Source: Sporomusaceae bacterium UBA1887
GTDB lineage: Bacteria; Bacillota; Negativicutes; Sporomusales; DSM-15969
DNA length: 14,921 nucleotides
Direction of reading: 5' to 3'
Assembly (NCBI GenBank): GCA_002337925.1
Contig: DDHB01000073.1
Span: 1-14,921, forward strand
Notes under the pieces: generated by a model
Seen by the model: the letters and a program-made list of their open reading frames with translations, nothing else
What the model was told of the DNA's origin: nothing
The model's database searches: none
Program-made: the position numbers and the translations under genes
In this document: piece after piece, positions 6,194-12,989 of the stretch
Numbering within the stretch: the first letter of the stretch is position 1
How the letters are laid out: every line of letters begins with the position of its first letter

Positions 6194-6628
6194 TTAGTTT
6201 TCCAACCGGCTGCTAGCTTCGTGTCCTAATTTTTTTAAAAGGTTTATTGCTATATCCTGTTCCTCTGAAGAAAGTCCCCCTAAAGCATAGGCAAGATTTT
6301 GAGCATGCTCTGGAAAAACCTTAGTAATAAGTGCTTTACCGGACTCGGAAAGAACAGCATAAAATTTTCGTCGATCCTTCTCACAGGGGTTCCTATAAAG
6401 CAATCCTTTTCGTTCCAGCTTATCAATTACATACGTAATCGTACCAGTTGTAATCAAAATTCTTTCACCTATGCGCTGTAATGGCTGTGGCCCTTTGTGA
6501 TACAACAGTTCCAGAACCGCAAACTCAGTCAAATTCAGCCCATGGCGGCGGACATCCCGTTCATCGTGAGCTAGTATTGCTCTGTATGCCCTGCTGAGAG
6601 TAATATATAATTTCAATTCTTGTTCCAT
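6194..6628 (-). CDS. MarR-family repressor, MhqR-like
   Basis: A 144-residue MarR regulator: dimerisation helix at residues 1-25, winged helix at about 32-100 with LTEFAVLELLYHKGPQPLQRIG, recognition region TTGTITYVIDKLERKGLL and wing RNPCEKDRRKFYAVLSESG, then C-terminal dimer helices. It has one cysteine (Cys82, at the base of the wing). It heads the marR-doxX-dioxygenase cluster, and a perfect 22-bp palindrome overlaps the -10 box of its promoter, so autorepression is very likely. The palindrome, together with the DoxX and ring-cleavage partners, resembles the Bacillus MhqR regulon for quinones and aromatic electrophiles. The functional equivalence is inferred; the ligand is unknown. The start is ATG 6628; its ribosome site is weak (AAGAGTG). 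Confidence 0.88.
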   Translation of the reverse strand: MEQELKLYITLSRAYRAILAHDERDVRRHGLNLTEFAVLELLYHKGPQPLQRIGERILITTGTITYVIDKLERKGLLYRNPCEKDRRKFYAVLSESGKALITKVFPEHAQNLAYALGGLSSEEQDIAINLLKKLGHEASSRLEN

Positions 6629-6642
6629 AGCACACTCTTTTC

Positions 6643-6664
6643 ATTATCTTGAATTCAAGATAAT
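6643..6664. promoter_or_regulatory. Perfect 22-bp palindromic operator, MhqR-box-like
   Basis: The site is ATTATCTTGAA followed by its exact reverse complement TTCAAGATAAT. The core ATCTTGAATTCAAGAT closely matches the Bacillus MhqR operator as I recall it (ATCTCGAATTCGAGAT, different at one symmetric base pair). It overlaps the last bases of the -10 box and the start site of the marR promoter, a standard repressor position. Confidence 0.85.
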
Positions 6665-6692
6665 TATACAATAAAAAAGTTCAGCTAGTCAA
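6663..6692 (-). promoter_or_regulatory. Sigma-70 promoter of the marR-doxX-dioxygenase operon
   Basis: On the minus strand TTGACT (6692-6687) and a perfect TATAAT (6668-6663) are 18 bases apart. The -35 box lies inside the 3' arm of the folA terminator hairpin, and the -10 overlaps the palindromic operator. Confidence 0.8.
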
Positions 6693-6709
6693 TCATATTA
6701 ACTAGCTGA
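6673..6709 (-). terminator. Rho-independent terminator of folA
   Basis: On the minus strand TCAGCTAGT (6709-6701) pairs perfectly with ACTAGCTGA (6689-6681) across an 11-base loop and is followed by ACTTTTTTATT. It begins 10 bases after the folA stop codon. Confidence 0.82.
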
Positions 6710-6718
6710 TAAATATTA

Positions 6719-7222
6719 TTATTTCCAACTCAAAGGCGTTAGATTTTTATAACGGGTAAATCGATACTCCCACTCTCTGTACCTCTGCCAGCTGCCCTCT
6801 TCAATACACTGCCAATTCAAAGCCTTATCCAGATTGGGAAGATATCTGTCCGCAGAGTAACAGTTGCGGATCTTCGTAATATAGGCATCCGAGCAGTAGG
6901 TCATTAGTTGACAGTATACCGATTCACCGCCAATCACGAATATATCTTCTCTGCCGCACTCCTTCAAATAATAAAACAGTTCGGTCAGCGAGGCACATAC
7001 AACAACCCCCGGCAAACTGCTATATGTCGTGCTGAGCACAATATTGATCCGATCTGCCAAAGGCCGCTTGCCAGGCAGCGATTCAAATGTTGTTTTGCCC
7101 ATAATCACAACTTTGCCAATCGTTTGTGCTTTGAAATATTCCATATCTGCAGGAATAACTTGCAATAGTTTGCAATTGTTGCCGATACCCCAGTTTTCAT
7201 CAACTGCTGCAATTAGTTTCAC
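6719..7222 (-). CDS. folA: Dihydrofolate reductase
   Basis: DHFR reduces dihydrofolate to tetrahydrofolate with NADPH. The 167-residue product has the family motifs: MKLIAAVDENWGIGNN at the N-terminus, substrate-binding Asp26 in PADMEYFK, the NADPH loop GKTTFESLPGKRPL (42-55), RINIVLS (58-64) and VIGGESVY (96-103). The start codon is GTG 7222 with GGGGGAG about 11 bases upstream. It lies 22 bases after the pncB stop and is followed by a terminator, so pncB-folA is probably a two-gene operon. Folate genes often sit beside thyA; no thymidylate synthase gene is present here. Length and residues look fully functional. Confidence 0.95.
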   Translation of the reverse strand: MKLIAAVDENWGIGNNCKLLQVIPADMEYFKAQTIGKVVIMGKTTFESLPGKRPLADRINIVLSTTYSSLPGVVVCASLTELFYYLKECGREDIFVIGGESVYCQLMTYCSDAYITKIRNCYSADRYLPNLDKALNWQCIEEGSWQRYREWEYRFTRYKNLTPLSWK

Positions 7223-7244
7223 GTTACCGAATCTCCCCCGTTTT

Positions 7245-8699
7245 CTAAAGGGTCGTCTGCCTGTGGGTGGCCCGAAAGATTAGCTCTTTCTTTAAGTCAT
7301 ATAGTTTATCACTCAAATCAATTTTCATGATATGGGGATTAACCAATCTGCGGTACTCGTCCCACAACGTCTGAAGCTGTTCCCGGGCATGTCTTTGTAT
7401 CATCATCAAGTCTGGTTTGTTGTATACACACTCCCCATTCCGGAAGATCGGCACAAGCAGCTCCTGAACCGTAAATGTCCCCCGGCACAGCGTCATCCTC
7501 TTCCACGAATGAGTGGGATCCATTAAGGCCAGGTCCACCTCTGTACTAATTGCCTCATCGATAAGAGTAATAATATCGGCCCGGATCTTGCCTGATTTTT
7601 TATCATAAATGCGAAAGACCTTCTTAATGCCGGGATTGGTAATCTTCTCAACATTATTAGAAAGCTTCATCTTAGGAACAGTCTCCGCCCCGACTTCAGC
7701 CGCCAGCTTGTACACGCCGCCCAGAGCAGAACAGCCTTCAGACGTAATCAGCTTCGTGCCTACTCCCCAGGAATTAATTTTAGCTTCCTGCAGTTTTAAT
7801 TCGGCAATCAGATGCTCATCCAAATCATTGGAAGCCGCAATACTTGCACCGGCAAATCCTGCTTCATCCAGCATTGCTCTCGCCGCTTTGGATAAATAAG
7901 CGAGATCACCGCTGTCCAGACGAATTCCATAGCGCTGCAAAACAACGCCCGCCGCCTGCATTTCCTTAAACACCTTAATGGCATTAGGCACACCGCTGCC
8001 AATCGTGTCATATGTATCAACAAGCAGGATCGCATTATCGGGATAACGCTTAGCATATTCGCGGAAAGCCGTTAATTCATCATCAAAGCTCATCACCCAG
8101 CTATGAGCCATAGTGCCGACAACCGGAATACCGAACAGCTTACCGGCAAGCACATCGGAAGTGGCATTAAAGCCGCCAATTACTGCCGCTCTCGCACCAT
8201 ACAAAGCAGCATCCGTCCCCTGAGCCCGGCGTAACCCGAATTCCATCAAGAAATCATCTTTAGCGGCCCAGCGTACCCGACTGGCTTTAGTGGCAATCAG
8301 ACTTTCATGATTTAAGAACATCGATAATGCAGTTTCAATAAACAGCGCTTCATTTTTCTTCGCATGTACCCTCAGCAAAGGCTCGCCCGGAAAAACAACA
8401 GTTCCCTCTGGAATTGCCCAAATATCTCCGGTAAACCGGAACTCTTTCAGATAGGCAAGAAACTCTTCACAAAATAGATGTAAGCTGCGCAGATATTCAA
8501 TATCTTCACTAGTAAACTTAATATTTTTAACATACTCAATAACATGTTCCAGACCTGCGACTATAGAATAGCCCCCATTGCAGGGGTTTGTACGATAAAA
8601 GCGGTCAAAAACAGCCTCTTGTTTATCTTTACCGGCAAGAAGCAAGCCTTGCATCATTGTTAGCTGGTAGAGATCAGTCAGCATTGTATTGTTACGCAT
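7245..8699 (-). CDS. pncB: Nicotinate phosphoribosyltransferase
   Basis: This enzyme joins nicotinate to PRPP, with ATP hydrolysis, to form nicotinate mononucleotide in NAD salvage (Preiss-Handler route). The 484-residue protein is of the longer Gram-positive type. Motifs: TDLYQLTM (8-15), MEFGLRRAQG (152-161), GGFNATSDV (175-183), GTMAHSWVMSF (195-205, His199 the likely phosphorylated His), LLVDTYDTIGSG (225-236), GIRLDSGDLAYLSK, ASNDLDE and SWGVGTKLITS, which together form the PRPP/nucleotide site. ATG 8699 has a strong GGAGGTG ribosome site. A sigma-70 promoter lies 43-71 bases upstream, and folA follows after 22 bases. Nothing suggests damage. Confidence 0.95.
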   Translation of the reverse strand: MRNNTMLTDLYQLTMMQGLLLAGKDKQEAVFDRFYRTNPCNGGYSIVAGLEHVIEYVKNIKFTSEDIEYLRSLHLFCEEFLAYLKEFRFTGDIWAIPEGTVVFPGEPLLRVHAKKNEALFIETALSMFLNHESLIATKASRVRWAAKDDFLMEFGLRRAQGTDAALYGARAAVIGGFNATSDVLAGKLFGIPVVGTMAHSWVMSFDDELTAFREYAKRYPDNAILLVDTYDTIGSGVPNAIKVFKEMQAAGVVLQRYGIRLDSGDLAYLSKAARAMLDEAGFAGASIAASNDLDEHLIAELKLQEAKINSWGVGTKLITSEGCSALGGVYKLAAEVGAETVPKMKLSNNVEKITNPGIKKVFRIYDKKSGKIRADIITLIDEAISTEVDLALMDPTHSWKRMTLCRGTFTVQELLVPIFRNGECVYNKPDLMMIQRHAREQLQTLWDEYRRLVNPHIMKIDLSDKLYDLKKELIFRATHRQTTL

Positions 8700-8741
8700 A
8701 AAGCACCTCCGTTACCTCATCTGAACAACTCGTATAGTCTC

Positions 8742-8770
8742 ATTGTAGTTACATATGGGAAAATTGTAAA
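8742..8770 (-). promoter_or_regulatory. Sigma-70 promoter of pncB-folA
   Basis: On the minus strand TTTACA (8770-8765) and TACAAT (8747-8742) are 17 bases apart, about 43 bases before the pncB ATG. The -35 box directly follows the terminator hairpin of the galactarate operon. Confidence 0.65.
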
Positions 8771-8799
8771 GAACCGCCTATCTGTAAGACAAGCGGTTC
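8762..8799 (-). terminator. Terminator of the galactarate operon
   Basis: On the minus strand GAACCGC (8799-8793) pairs with GCGGTTC (8777-8771), with further partial pairing (TCT/AGA) inside, followed by TTTACAATTTT. It lies about 70 bases after the stop of the DapA-like gene. The T-run is broken, so efficiency may be moderate. Confidence 0.65.
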
Positions 8800-8868
8800 C
8801 TATTATTATCGTTTTACTTCTACTTTAGCCATTTTTTCATAATAGCGGATCAGGCTGCCGGGAGATTA

Positions 8869-9756
8869 TTATTTTATTGCCCCAATGCTTACAAGTATTG
8901 CTTTCAGCTTATCCCTATTTTCATCACTTATATGCTCAATCGGTTTAATGGGATGACCCACATTAATGCCCATGAGATTAAGTGCATCCTTGGGAACAAC
9001 AGGAAAGCTGCCTAGATTATACGCATTACGGAGCAAGGAAAGGCGATATTGGGCCTCCAGTGCACCTGCAAGATCACCGGCTTTAAATTTATCGTAAATT
9101 TCTACCACAATAGAAGGTACTACATTAGCGGTTCCGGCCACACAGCCTGTGCCGCCGTATACCAGCGTTGCCAGGATCATAGTATCCCGCCCCGCCATAA
9201 TACTGAAGCCTTTGTCCCTGGTCCGGCGGATATACTCCGAGGTCAGCGTCATATCGCCACTCGTATCCTTAGCGCCAACAATATTCTCCACATCAGACAG
9301 CCGCTCTACTAGATTAGCAGACATATTAACTCCCGTACGGTCAGGATTGTTATAAAGAACAATGGGAATATCCGCCGCCTCAGCAACGGTGCGAAAATGA
9401 GTATACAGCTCACTTTCGGTAGGCGTAATGAACATAGGCGTTAATACAGTTACAGCTGCTGCCCCATACTCTTTGGCCAGCCGCGTCAGTTTTACACATT
9501 CTTTTGTCGTAATCGCACTAGCTCCCACATATACTGGCACCCTGCCCTTTACTTGCTCCATCGTAACGGCAACAGCCTCTACTTTTTCTTCATATTCCAA
9601 TCCATAAAATTCGCCTGTACTGCCCAATACAAATACGCCATGAACACCACCGGCAATCACATGTTCAATCAAACTGCGTAAAGCTGCCGTATCTAATCTT
9701 TCCTTTTCATCAATTGGGGTAATAAGCGGCGGAATAACACCTCTAACTGCTAACAA
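8869..9756 (-). CDS. DapA-superfamily aldolase/dehydratase, probably acting on 5-keto-4-deoxyglucarate
   Basis: A 295-residue TIM-barrel protein of the DHDPS / N-acetylneuraminate lyase superfamily. It has GSTGEF (45-50, carboxylate-binding loop), YNNPDRTGV (135-143, catalytic Tyr135) and GAKDTSGD (161-168, Schiff-base Lys163). Family members use the lysine to form an imine with a 2-keto acid. A role in lysine synthesis is unlikely here because the gene follows garD and an aldarate transporter. The expected substrate is 5-keto-4-deoxyglucarate, either cleaved to pyruvate and tartronate semialdehyde or dehydrated and decarboxylated to 2-oxoglutarate semialdehyde (KDG dehydratase type). The sequence alone does not separate these. 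Start: TTG 9756 with a strong AAAAGGAGGAGA site. It lies 61 bases after garD; a weak 7-bp inverted repeat (9773-9779/9807-9813) sits in the gap. Last gene of the operon. Confidence 0.88.
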   Translation of the reverse strand: MLAVRGVIPPLITPIDEKERLDTAALRSLIEHVIAGGVHGVFVLGSTGEFYGLEYEEKVEAVAVTMEQVKGRVPVYVGASAITTKECVKLTRLAKEYGAAAVTVLTPMFITPTESELYTHFRTVAEAADIPIVLYNNPDRTGVNMSANLVERLSDVENIVGAKDTSGDMTLTSEYIRRTRDKGFSIMAGRDTMILATLVYGGTGCVAGTANVVPSIVVEIYDKFKAGDLAGALEAQYRLSLLRNAYNLGSFPVVPKDALNLMGINVGHPIKPIEHISDENRDKLKAILVSIGAIK

Positions 9757-9817
9757 ACCAATCTCCTCCTTTTAATGCTGCATCTAACTCACCAGCCACG
9801 TTCAAAAGCATTACCAT

Positions 9818-11350
9818 TTATGTTACCGGTGCGGGGTTAAATAAACATAAAGCATTGTATATTTCCCAATGATCGGCCCAGGTCTTCTTACGACCGCTGG
9901 CTACTTCAATAATCAGACGGAAAATCTCCCAGCCAACTTCTTCGATCGTTGCTTCGCCAGTTGCAATTTGCCCGGCATTGACATCAATCAGATCAGGCCA
10001 CTGTTCTGTCAGAGCGTTGCGGGTCGAAACCTTGATCACCGGTGCCATTGCCAGCCCGTACGGAGTTCCCCGTCCGGTTGTAAACACTTGCACATGCATT
10101 CCCGAGGCCAATTGCAAGGTCCCGCAGATAAAGTCACTAGCCGGTGTTGCCGCAAAGATCAAGCCCTTTTGTGACACTTTCTCACCCGGTGCCAAAACAC
10201 CGCGAATCGGACTACTGCCGGACTTTGCAATGGACCCGAGAGCTTTCTCCACAATATTTGCCAAACCGCCTTTTTTATTGCCAGGTGCCGTGTTAGCACT
10301 GCGATCTACTTCACCAAGATCCAAATAGTGATCATAGTACTTCATTTCACGAATCAATGCGCGTCCTACCTCTTCATTAACCGCTCTGGGAGTAAGTAAA
10401 TGGATGGCATCCCGGACTTCCGTCACTTCAGAAAACATGACGGTTGCCCCGGCACGAACAAGTAAATCTGCCGCATAGCCTACTGCCGGATTGGCAGTAA
10501 CACCGGAGAAGGCATCACTGCCGCCGCACTGCATACCGATTACCAAATCAGAAACAGGACAGGCCACACGCCTGCGTTCATTTAGTTTTATTAAACGTTC
10601 CTCCGCCATTGTCATAATGGCCTGCACCATTTTACTGAAGCCTTTCTGTTCCTGGAGCAGAAGTATATTACATTTATCCCTGTCCGGTATCACTTGTTCA
10701 GGCAGCAGCTTTTCACAGCCTAAGCCTACGATCATGGTTTCGCCGCCGAAATTAGGATGGACGGCAAGATTCTGCAAGGTCCGAATGGGTACAATGGCCT
10801 GAGGAGCATTGATAGCCACTCCACAGCCGTAATTATGATTTAGCGCCACTACATCTTCAACATTTGGATATTTAGGAAGGATTTCTTCTTTTATTTTCTT
10901 TACAGCATAGTCAACAACACCGGCAACACACTGGACACTTGTATTGATACCTAAAATATTCTTTGTCGCCACAGTGCCATTGTCATTGCGGTACCCCTCA
11001 AAGGTATAGCCCGTAAGCGGATCAAGCAATTGGGGTACTTTATTGGCAATAGGCAGCGCATCTAATTCCGGCGCAGCAGGCATGATTACTAAGGATTCGT
11101 CAATCCAGCTGCCTCTGACAATAGGGCGAATAGCATGGCCGATAACTTCTCCATAACGGATAATTGACTCTCCTTCCTTTAAATCGGTTAAGGCTACCTT
11201 GTGCCCTTGCGGAACATGTTCGACTAGCGTAAGACCGCAAGGAAATATTGTTCCGCCTTTCAGTCCGCCCGCATTGACGATAATAGCAACGTTATCGTCT
11301 GTATGTACTTTGATATACAGCGGTAATTCCGAGTTAGTTAGCATAGACAT
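9818..11350 (-). CDS. garD: Galactarate dehydratase (UxaA/GarD family)
   Basis: GarD removes water from galactarate (mucate) to give 5-keto-4-deoxyglucarate, using a bound metal, usually iron. The 510-residue protein matches remembered E. coli GarD (523 residues) block by block: LYIKVHTDDNVAIIVN and HVPQGHKVAL in the N-terminal SAF-like domain (about 1-100), GYTFEGYRNDNGTVATKNIL, NHNYGCGVAINAP, GMQCGGSDAFSGVTANPAVG, VMFSEVTEVRDAIHLLTPRA, DRSANTAPGNKKGGLANIVE, FTTGRGTPYGL and the C-terminal FNPAPVT. This extent of agreement favours GarD over altronate dehydratase UxaA. ATG 11350 has an AAAGGAG site. It sits 53 bases after the MFS gene and before the DapA-like gene, all transcribed leftwards from the sigma-54 promoter. 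Confidence 0.94.
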   Translation of the reverse strand: MSMLTNSELPLYIKVHTDDNVAIIVNAGGLKGGTIFPCGLTLVEHVPQGHKVALTDLKEGESIIRYGEVIGHAIRPIVRGSWIDESLVIMPAAPELDALPIANKVPQLLDPLTGYTFEGYRNDNGTVATKNILGINTSVQCVAGVVDYAVKKIKEEILPKYPNVEDVVALNHNYGCGVAINAPQAIVPIRTLQNLAVHPNFGGETMIVGLGCEKLLPEQVIPDRDKCNILLLQEQKGFSKMVQAIMTMAEERLIKLNERRRVACPVSDLVIGMQCGGSDAFSGVTANPAVGYAADLLVRAGATVMFSEVTEVRDAIHLLTPRAVNEEVGRALIREMKYYDHYLDLGEVDRSANTAPGNKKGGLANIVEKALGSIAKSGSSPIRGVLAPGEKVSQKGLIFAATPASDFICGTLQLASGMHVQVFTTGRGTPYGLAMAPVIKVSTRNALTEQWPDLIDVNAGQIATGEATIEEVGWEIFRLIIEVASGRKKTWADHWEIYNALCLFNPAPVT

Positions 11351-11403
11351 GAGAAACGTCTCCTTTTATTGTTATGTCAGGTCTGTAAAAACCACTTTCC
11401 CGC

Positions 11404-12744
11404 CTACAGGCTGGCCGTCTTATTCTGCTCTTCCGGAATAACCAATTCAACCCGCTTAATGTCACCAACGATAAAGAGATAAGACAAGGCTCCCAGTAGC
11501 CCCATCGCACCAACAAATAATAACGCTCCATTAAAGGATTGTGTTACATTCAGAATATAGCCAATGGCAATTGGTGTAACAATACTTGCAATATTACCGG
11601 CAAAATTAAAGATGCCGCCGCTGAGCCCAACCATTTCTTTCGGCGAAGTATCACCGACAACAACCCAGCCTAATGCGCCAAACCCTTTGGCAAAGAACGC
11701 TAGTGACATGACACCAATAACCACCCATTCAGTAGTTACATAGTTTGCCAGGATAATACTGCCTGATAAAAACAGGCCACAGATAATTGGCGTCTTCCGT
11801 GCAAAGGTTAGCGATTTGCCACGCCGCAGCAGCCAATCAGACACATAGCCGCCCAGCAGCCCCCCGGCAAACCCGGCAATAGCTGGAATAGAAGCAATAA
11901 GCCCCACTTTTAAAATTGACATACCCTTAGCTTGCACTAGATAAGTAGGGAACCAGGTTAAGAAAAACCACGTAATGGTATTTAGACAGAACTGTCCGAG
12001 ATAAATACCAATCATCATGCGGTTAGTAATTAGCGACCGGACGTATGCCCACTTAATATCCGTCTTCTTATCCCCGATGTTAGCTAACCCTCCACCAGAC
12101 TGAATATATTCCAGCTCCGCTTCATTGACACTGGGGTGATGTTTAGGATCTTTGATTACTTTGAACCAAAGCAAGGCTAAAATAATACCGGCTATACCCA
12201 TAGAATAAAAGACATGACGCCAGCCAAAAGCGACTAATATCCATCCCATCAGAGGATTAAAAGCGGCTAGGGCAAAGTATTGAGCAGAGTTGAAAATTGC
12301 TGAAGCAAAGCCGCGTTCATGCGTGGGGAACCACATCGTTGTAATCCTGCTGTTTGCCGGAAATGCAGGGGCTTCCCCTACTCCCATTAGAAACCGCAGA
12401 CCAAACAAAAAGACAAAAGTGCTGATACCCGCAACAAATCCAACCATCCCTTGAAAAAAAGTAAATAGTGACCATAAGAATAAGCCGACGCCGTACACCA
12501 TTCGGGCCCCAAATTTATCTAATAGCCAGCCACCAGGTATTTGCAGCGCTGTATAAGACCAGCCAAAAGCCGAAAATGCATATCCCATTGTAACGGCATC
12601 CAGTCCTAAATCCTTGCGCATCGCCGGTGCAGCCATTGACAGTGTGGCACGATCCACATAATTCATGGTGGTAACAATAAACAGCATAAGTAAAATAAAA
12701 TAGCGGACATTGGTTTTGGGTGAATTCAACTGACTAATCTCCAT
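11404..12744 (-). CDS. MFS aldarate (galactarate/glucarate) transporter, GudP/GarP type
   Basis: A 446-residue major facilitator with about 12 membrane segments, from YFILLMLFIVTTMNYVDRATL at residue 15 to LLGALSYLFIVGDIKRVEL near the end. Signature pieces of the anion:cation symporter (ACS) family include NYVDRATLSMA, GWLLDKFGAR (loop 2-3), GVGEAPAFPANSRI, FNSAQYFALAAFNPLMGW and TWFPTYLVQAKGMSILK. These resemble E. coli GudP and GarP, which import glucarate and galactarate with protons. The operon partner garD supports this specificity; the choice between galactarate and glucarate is open. It is the first gene after the sigma-54 promoter, with an 82-base leader. ATG 12744 has a GGGAGG site about 9 bases upstream. 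No damage is seen. Confidence 0.92.
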   Translation of the reverse strand: MEISQLNSPKTNVRYFILLMLFIVTTMNYVDRATLSMAAPAMRKDLGLDAVTMGYAFSAFGWSYTALQIPGGWLLDKFGARMVYGVGLFLWSLFTFFQGMVGFVAGISTFVFLFGLRFLMGVGEAPAFPANSRITTMWFPTHERGFASAIFNSAQYFALAAFNPLMGWILVAFGWRHVFYSMGIAGIILALLWFKVIKDPKHHPSVNEAELEYIQSGGGLANIGDKKTDIKWAYVRSLITNRMMIGIYLGQFCLNTITWFFLTWFPTYLVQAKGMSILKVGLIASIPAIAGFAGGLLGGYVSDWLLRRGKSLTFARKTPIICGLFLSGSIILANYVTTEWVVIGVMSLAFFAKGFGALGWVVVGDTSPKEMVGLSGGIFNFAGNIASIVTPIAIGYILNVTQSFNGALLFVGAMGLLGALSYLFIVGDIKRVELVIPEEQNKTASL

Positions 12745-12797
12745 AGCCTTAATCCTCCCTTATTTTTGGTATCTGCCTTGACCAAATGCTGCAGCAC
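12726..12797 (-). CDS. Possible 23-codon leader ORF overlapping the transporter start
   Basis: Within the leader of the transporter, a strong AAGGAGG (12807-12801) stands only 3 bases before a GTG at 12797. This opens a 23-codon frame that ends in a TGA (12728-12726) inside the transporter coding region in another frame. Its peptide, from VLQHLVKADTKNKGG to WRLVS, has no recognised features. Spacing to the GTG is shorter than ideal. It could couple translation to the transporter or be chance. Confidence 0.2.
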   Translation of the reverse strand: MLQHLVKADTKNKGGLRLWRLVS

Positions 12798-12836
12798 TTC
12801 CCTCCTTACGAGTGATTAGATTATACGGCTAACCAT

Positions 12837-12852
12837 TGCAACAACTATGCCA
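12837..12852 (-). promoter_or_regulatory. Sigma-54 (-24/-12) promoter of the galactarate operon
   Basis: The minus strand reads TGGCATAGTTGTTGCA, with the invariant GG and GC separated by exactly 10 bases, against the consensus TGGCAC-N5-TTGCA. Transcription would start near 12826, 82 bases before the transporter ATG. A divergent sigma-54 activator gene and its likely binding site lie directly upstream. Confidence 0.88.
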
Positions 12853-12883
12853 ATTCACCAGATACCGAAATTACTGAAGAATC

Positions 12884-12943
12884 CAACAAAAACGCAACAA
12901 CAATTGTTGTAATATTGCAACGATTGTTGTTGTGTTTTTGTTG
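12884..12943. promoter_or_regulatory. 60-bp near-perfect palindrome, likely upstream activator site
   Basis: Two 26-base arms (12884-12909 and 12918-12943) are reverse complements except at two positions, around an 8-base TAATATTG centre. Over the full 60 bases 27 of 30 pairs match. Each arm contains a palindromic unit, CAACAATTGTTG (12898-12909) and CAACGATTGTTG (12918-12929), with centres 20 bp apart, i.e. two helical turns. Outer CAACAAAAAC elements repeat the theme. The centre lies about 75 bp upstream of the sigma-54 -12 GC and 75 bp before the activator's start codon, so one element could serve activation of the operon and autoregulation. Confidence 0.8.
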
Positions 12944-12958
12944 CAGCACGAGTAAACT
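12930..12958 (+). promoter_or_regulatory. Tentative promoter of the activator gene
   Basis: TTGTGT (12930-12935) and TAAACT (12953-12958) are 17 bases apart on the plus strand, about 32 bases before the activator ATG. The -35 box would lie in the right arm of the palindrome, which would allow autorepression. Both boxes are weak matches. Confidence 0.3.
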
Positions 12959-12989
12959 ACTATCAAACCCACATGCGTCGGAGGGATTT

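Noticed and set aside
8815..8868. Minus-strand text SLIRYYEKMAKVEVKR before a stop, just after the DapA-like gene
   Set aside because: It looks protein-like, but it is short, follows a stop, has no start with a ribosome site and matches nothing I can name; too little to call a gene remnant.
9869..10802. Several plus-strand frames of 100-116 codons opposite garD
   Set aside because: Shadows of the garD coding strand with no recognisable protein character.
12915..12989. Longer activator start at ATG 12915
   Set aside because: This ATG is inside the 60-bp palindrome, has no ribosome site and adds a cysteine- and leucine-rich stretch outside the PrpR_N domain; ATG 12990 has GGAGGG in front.
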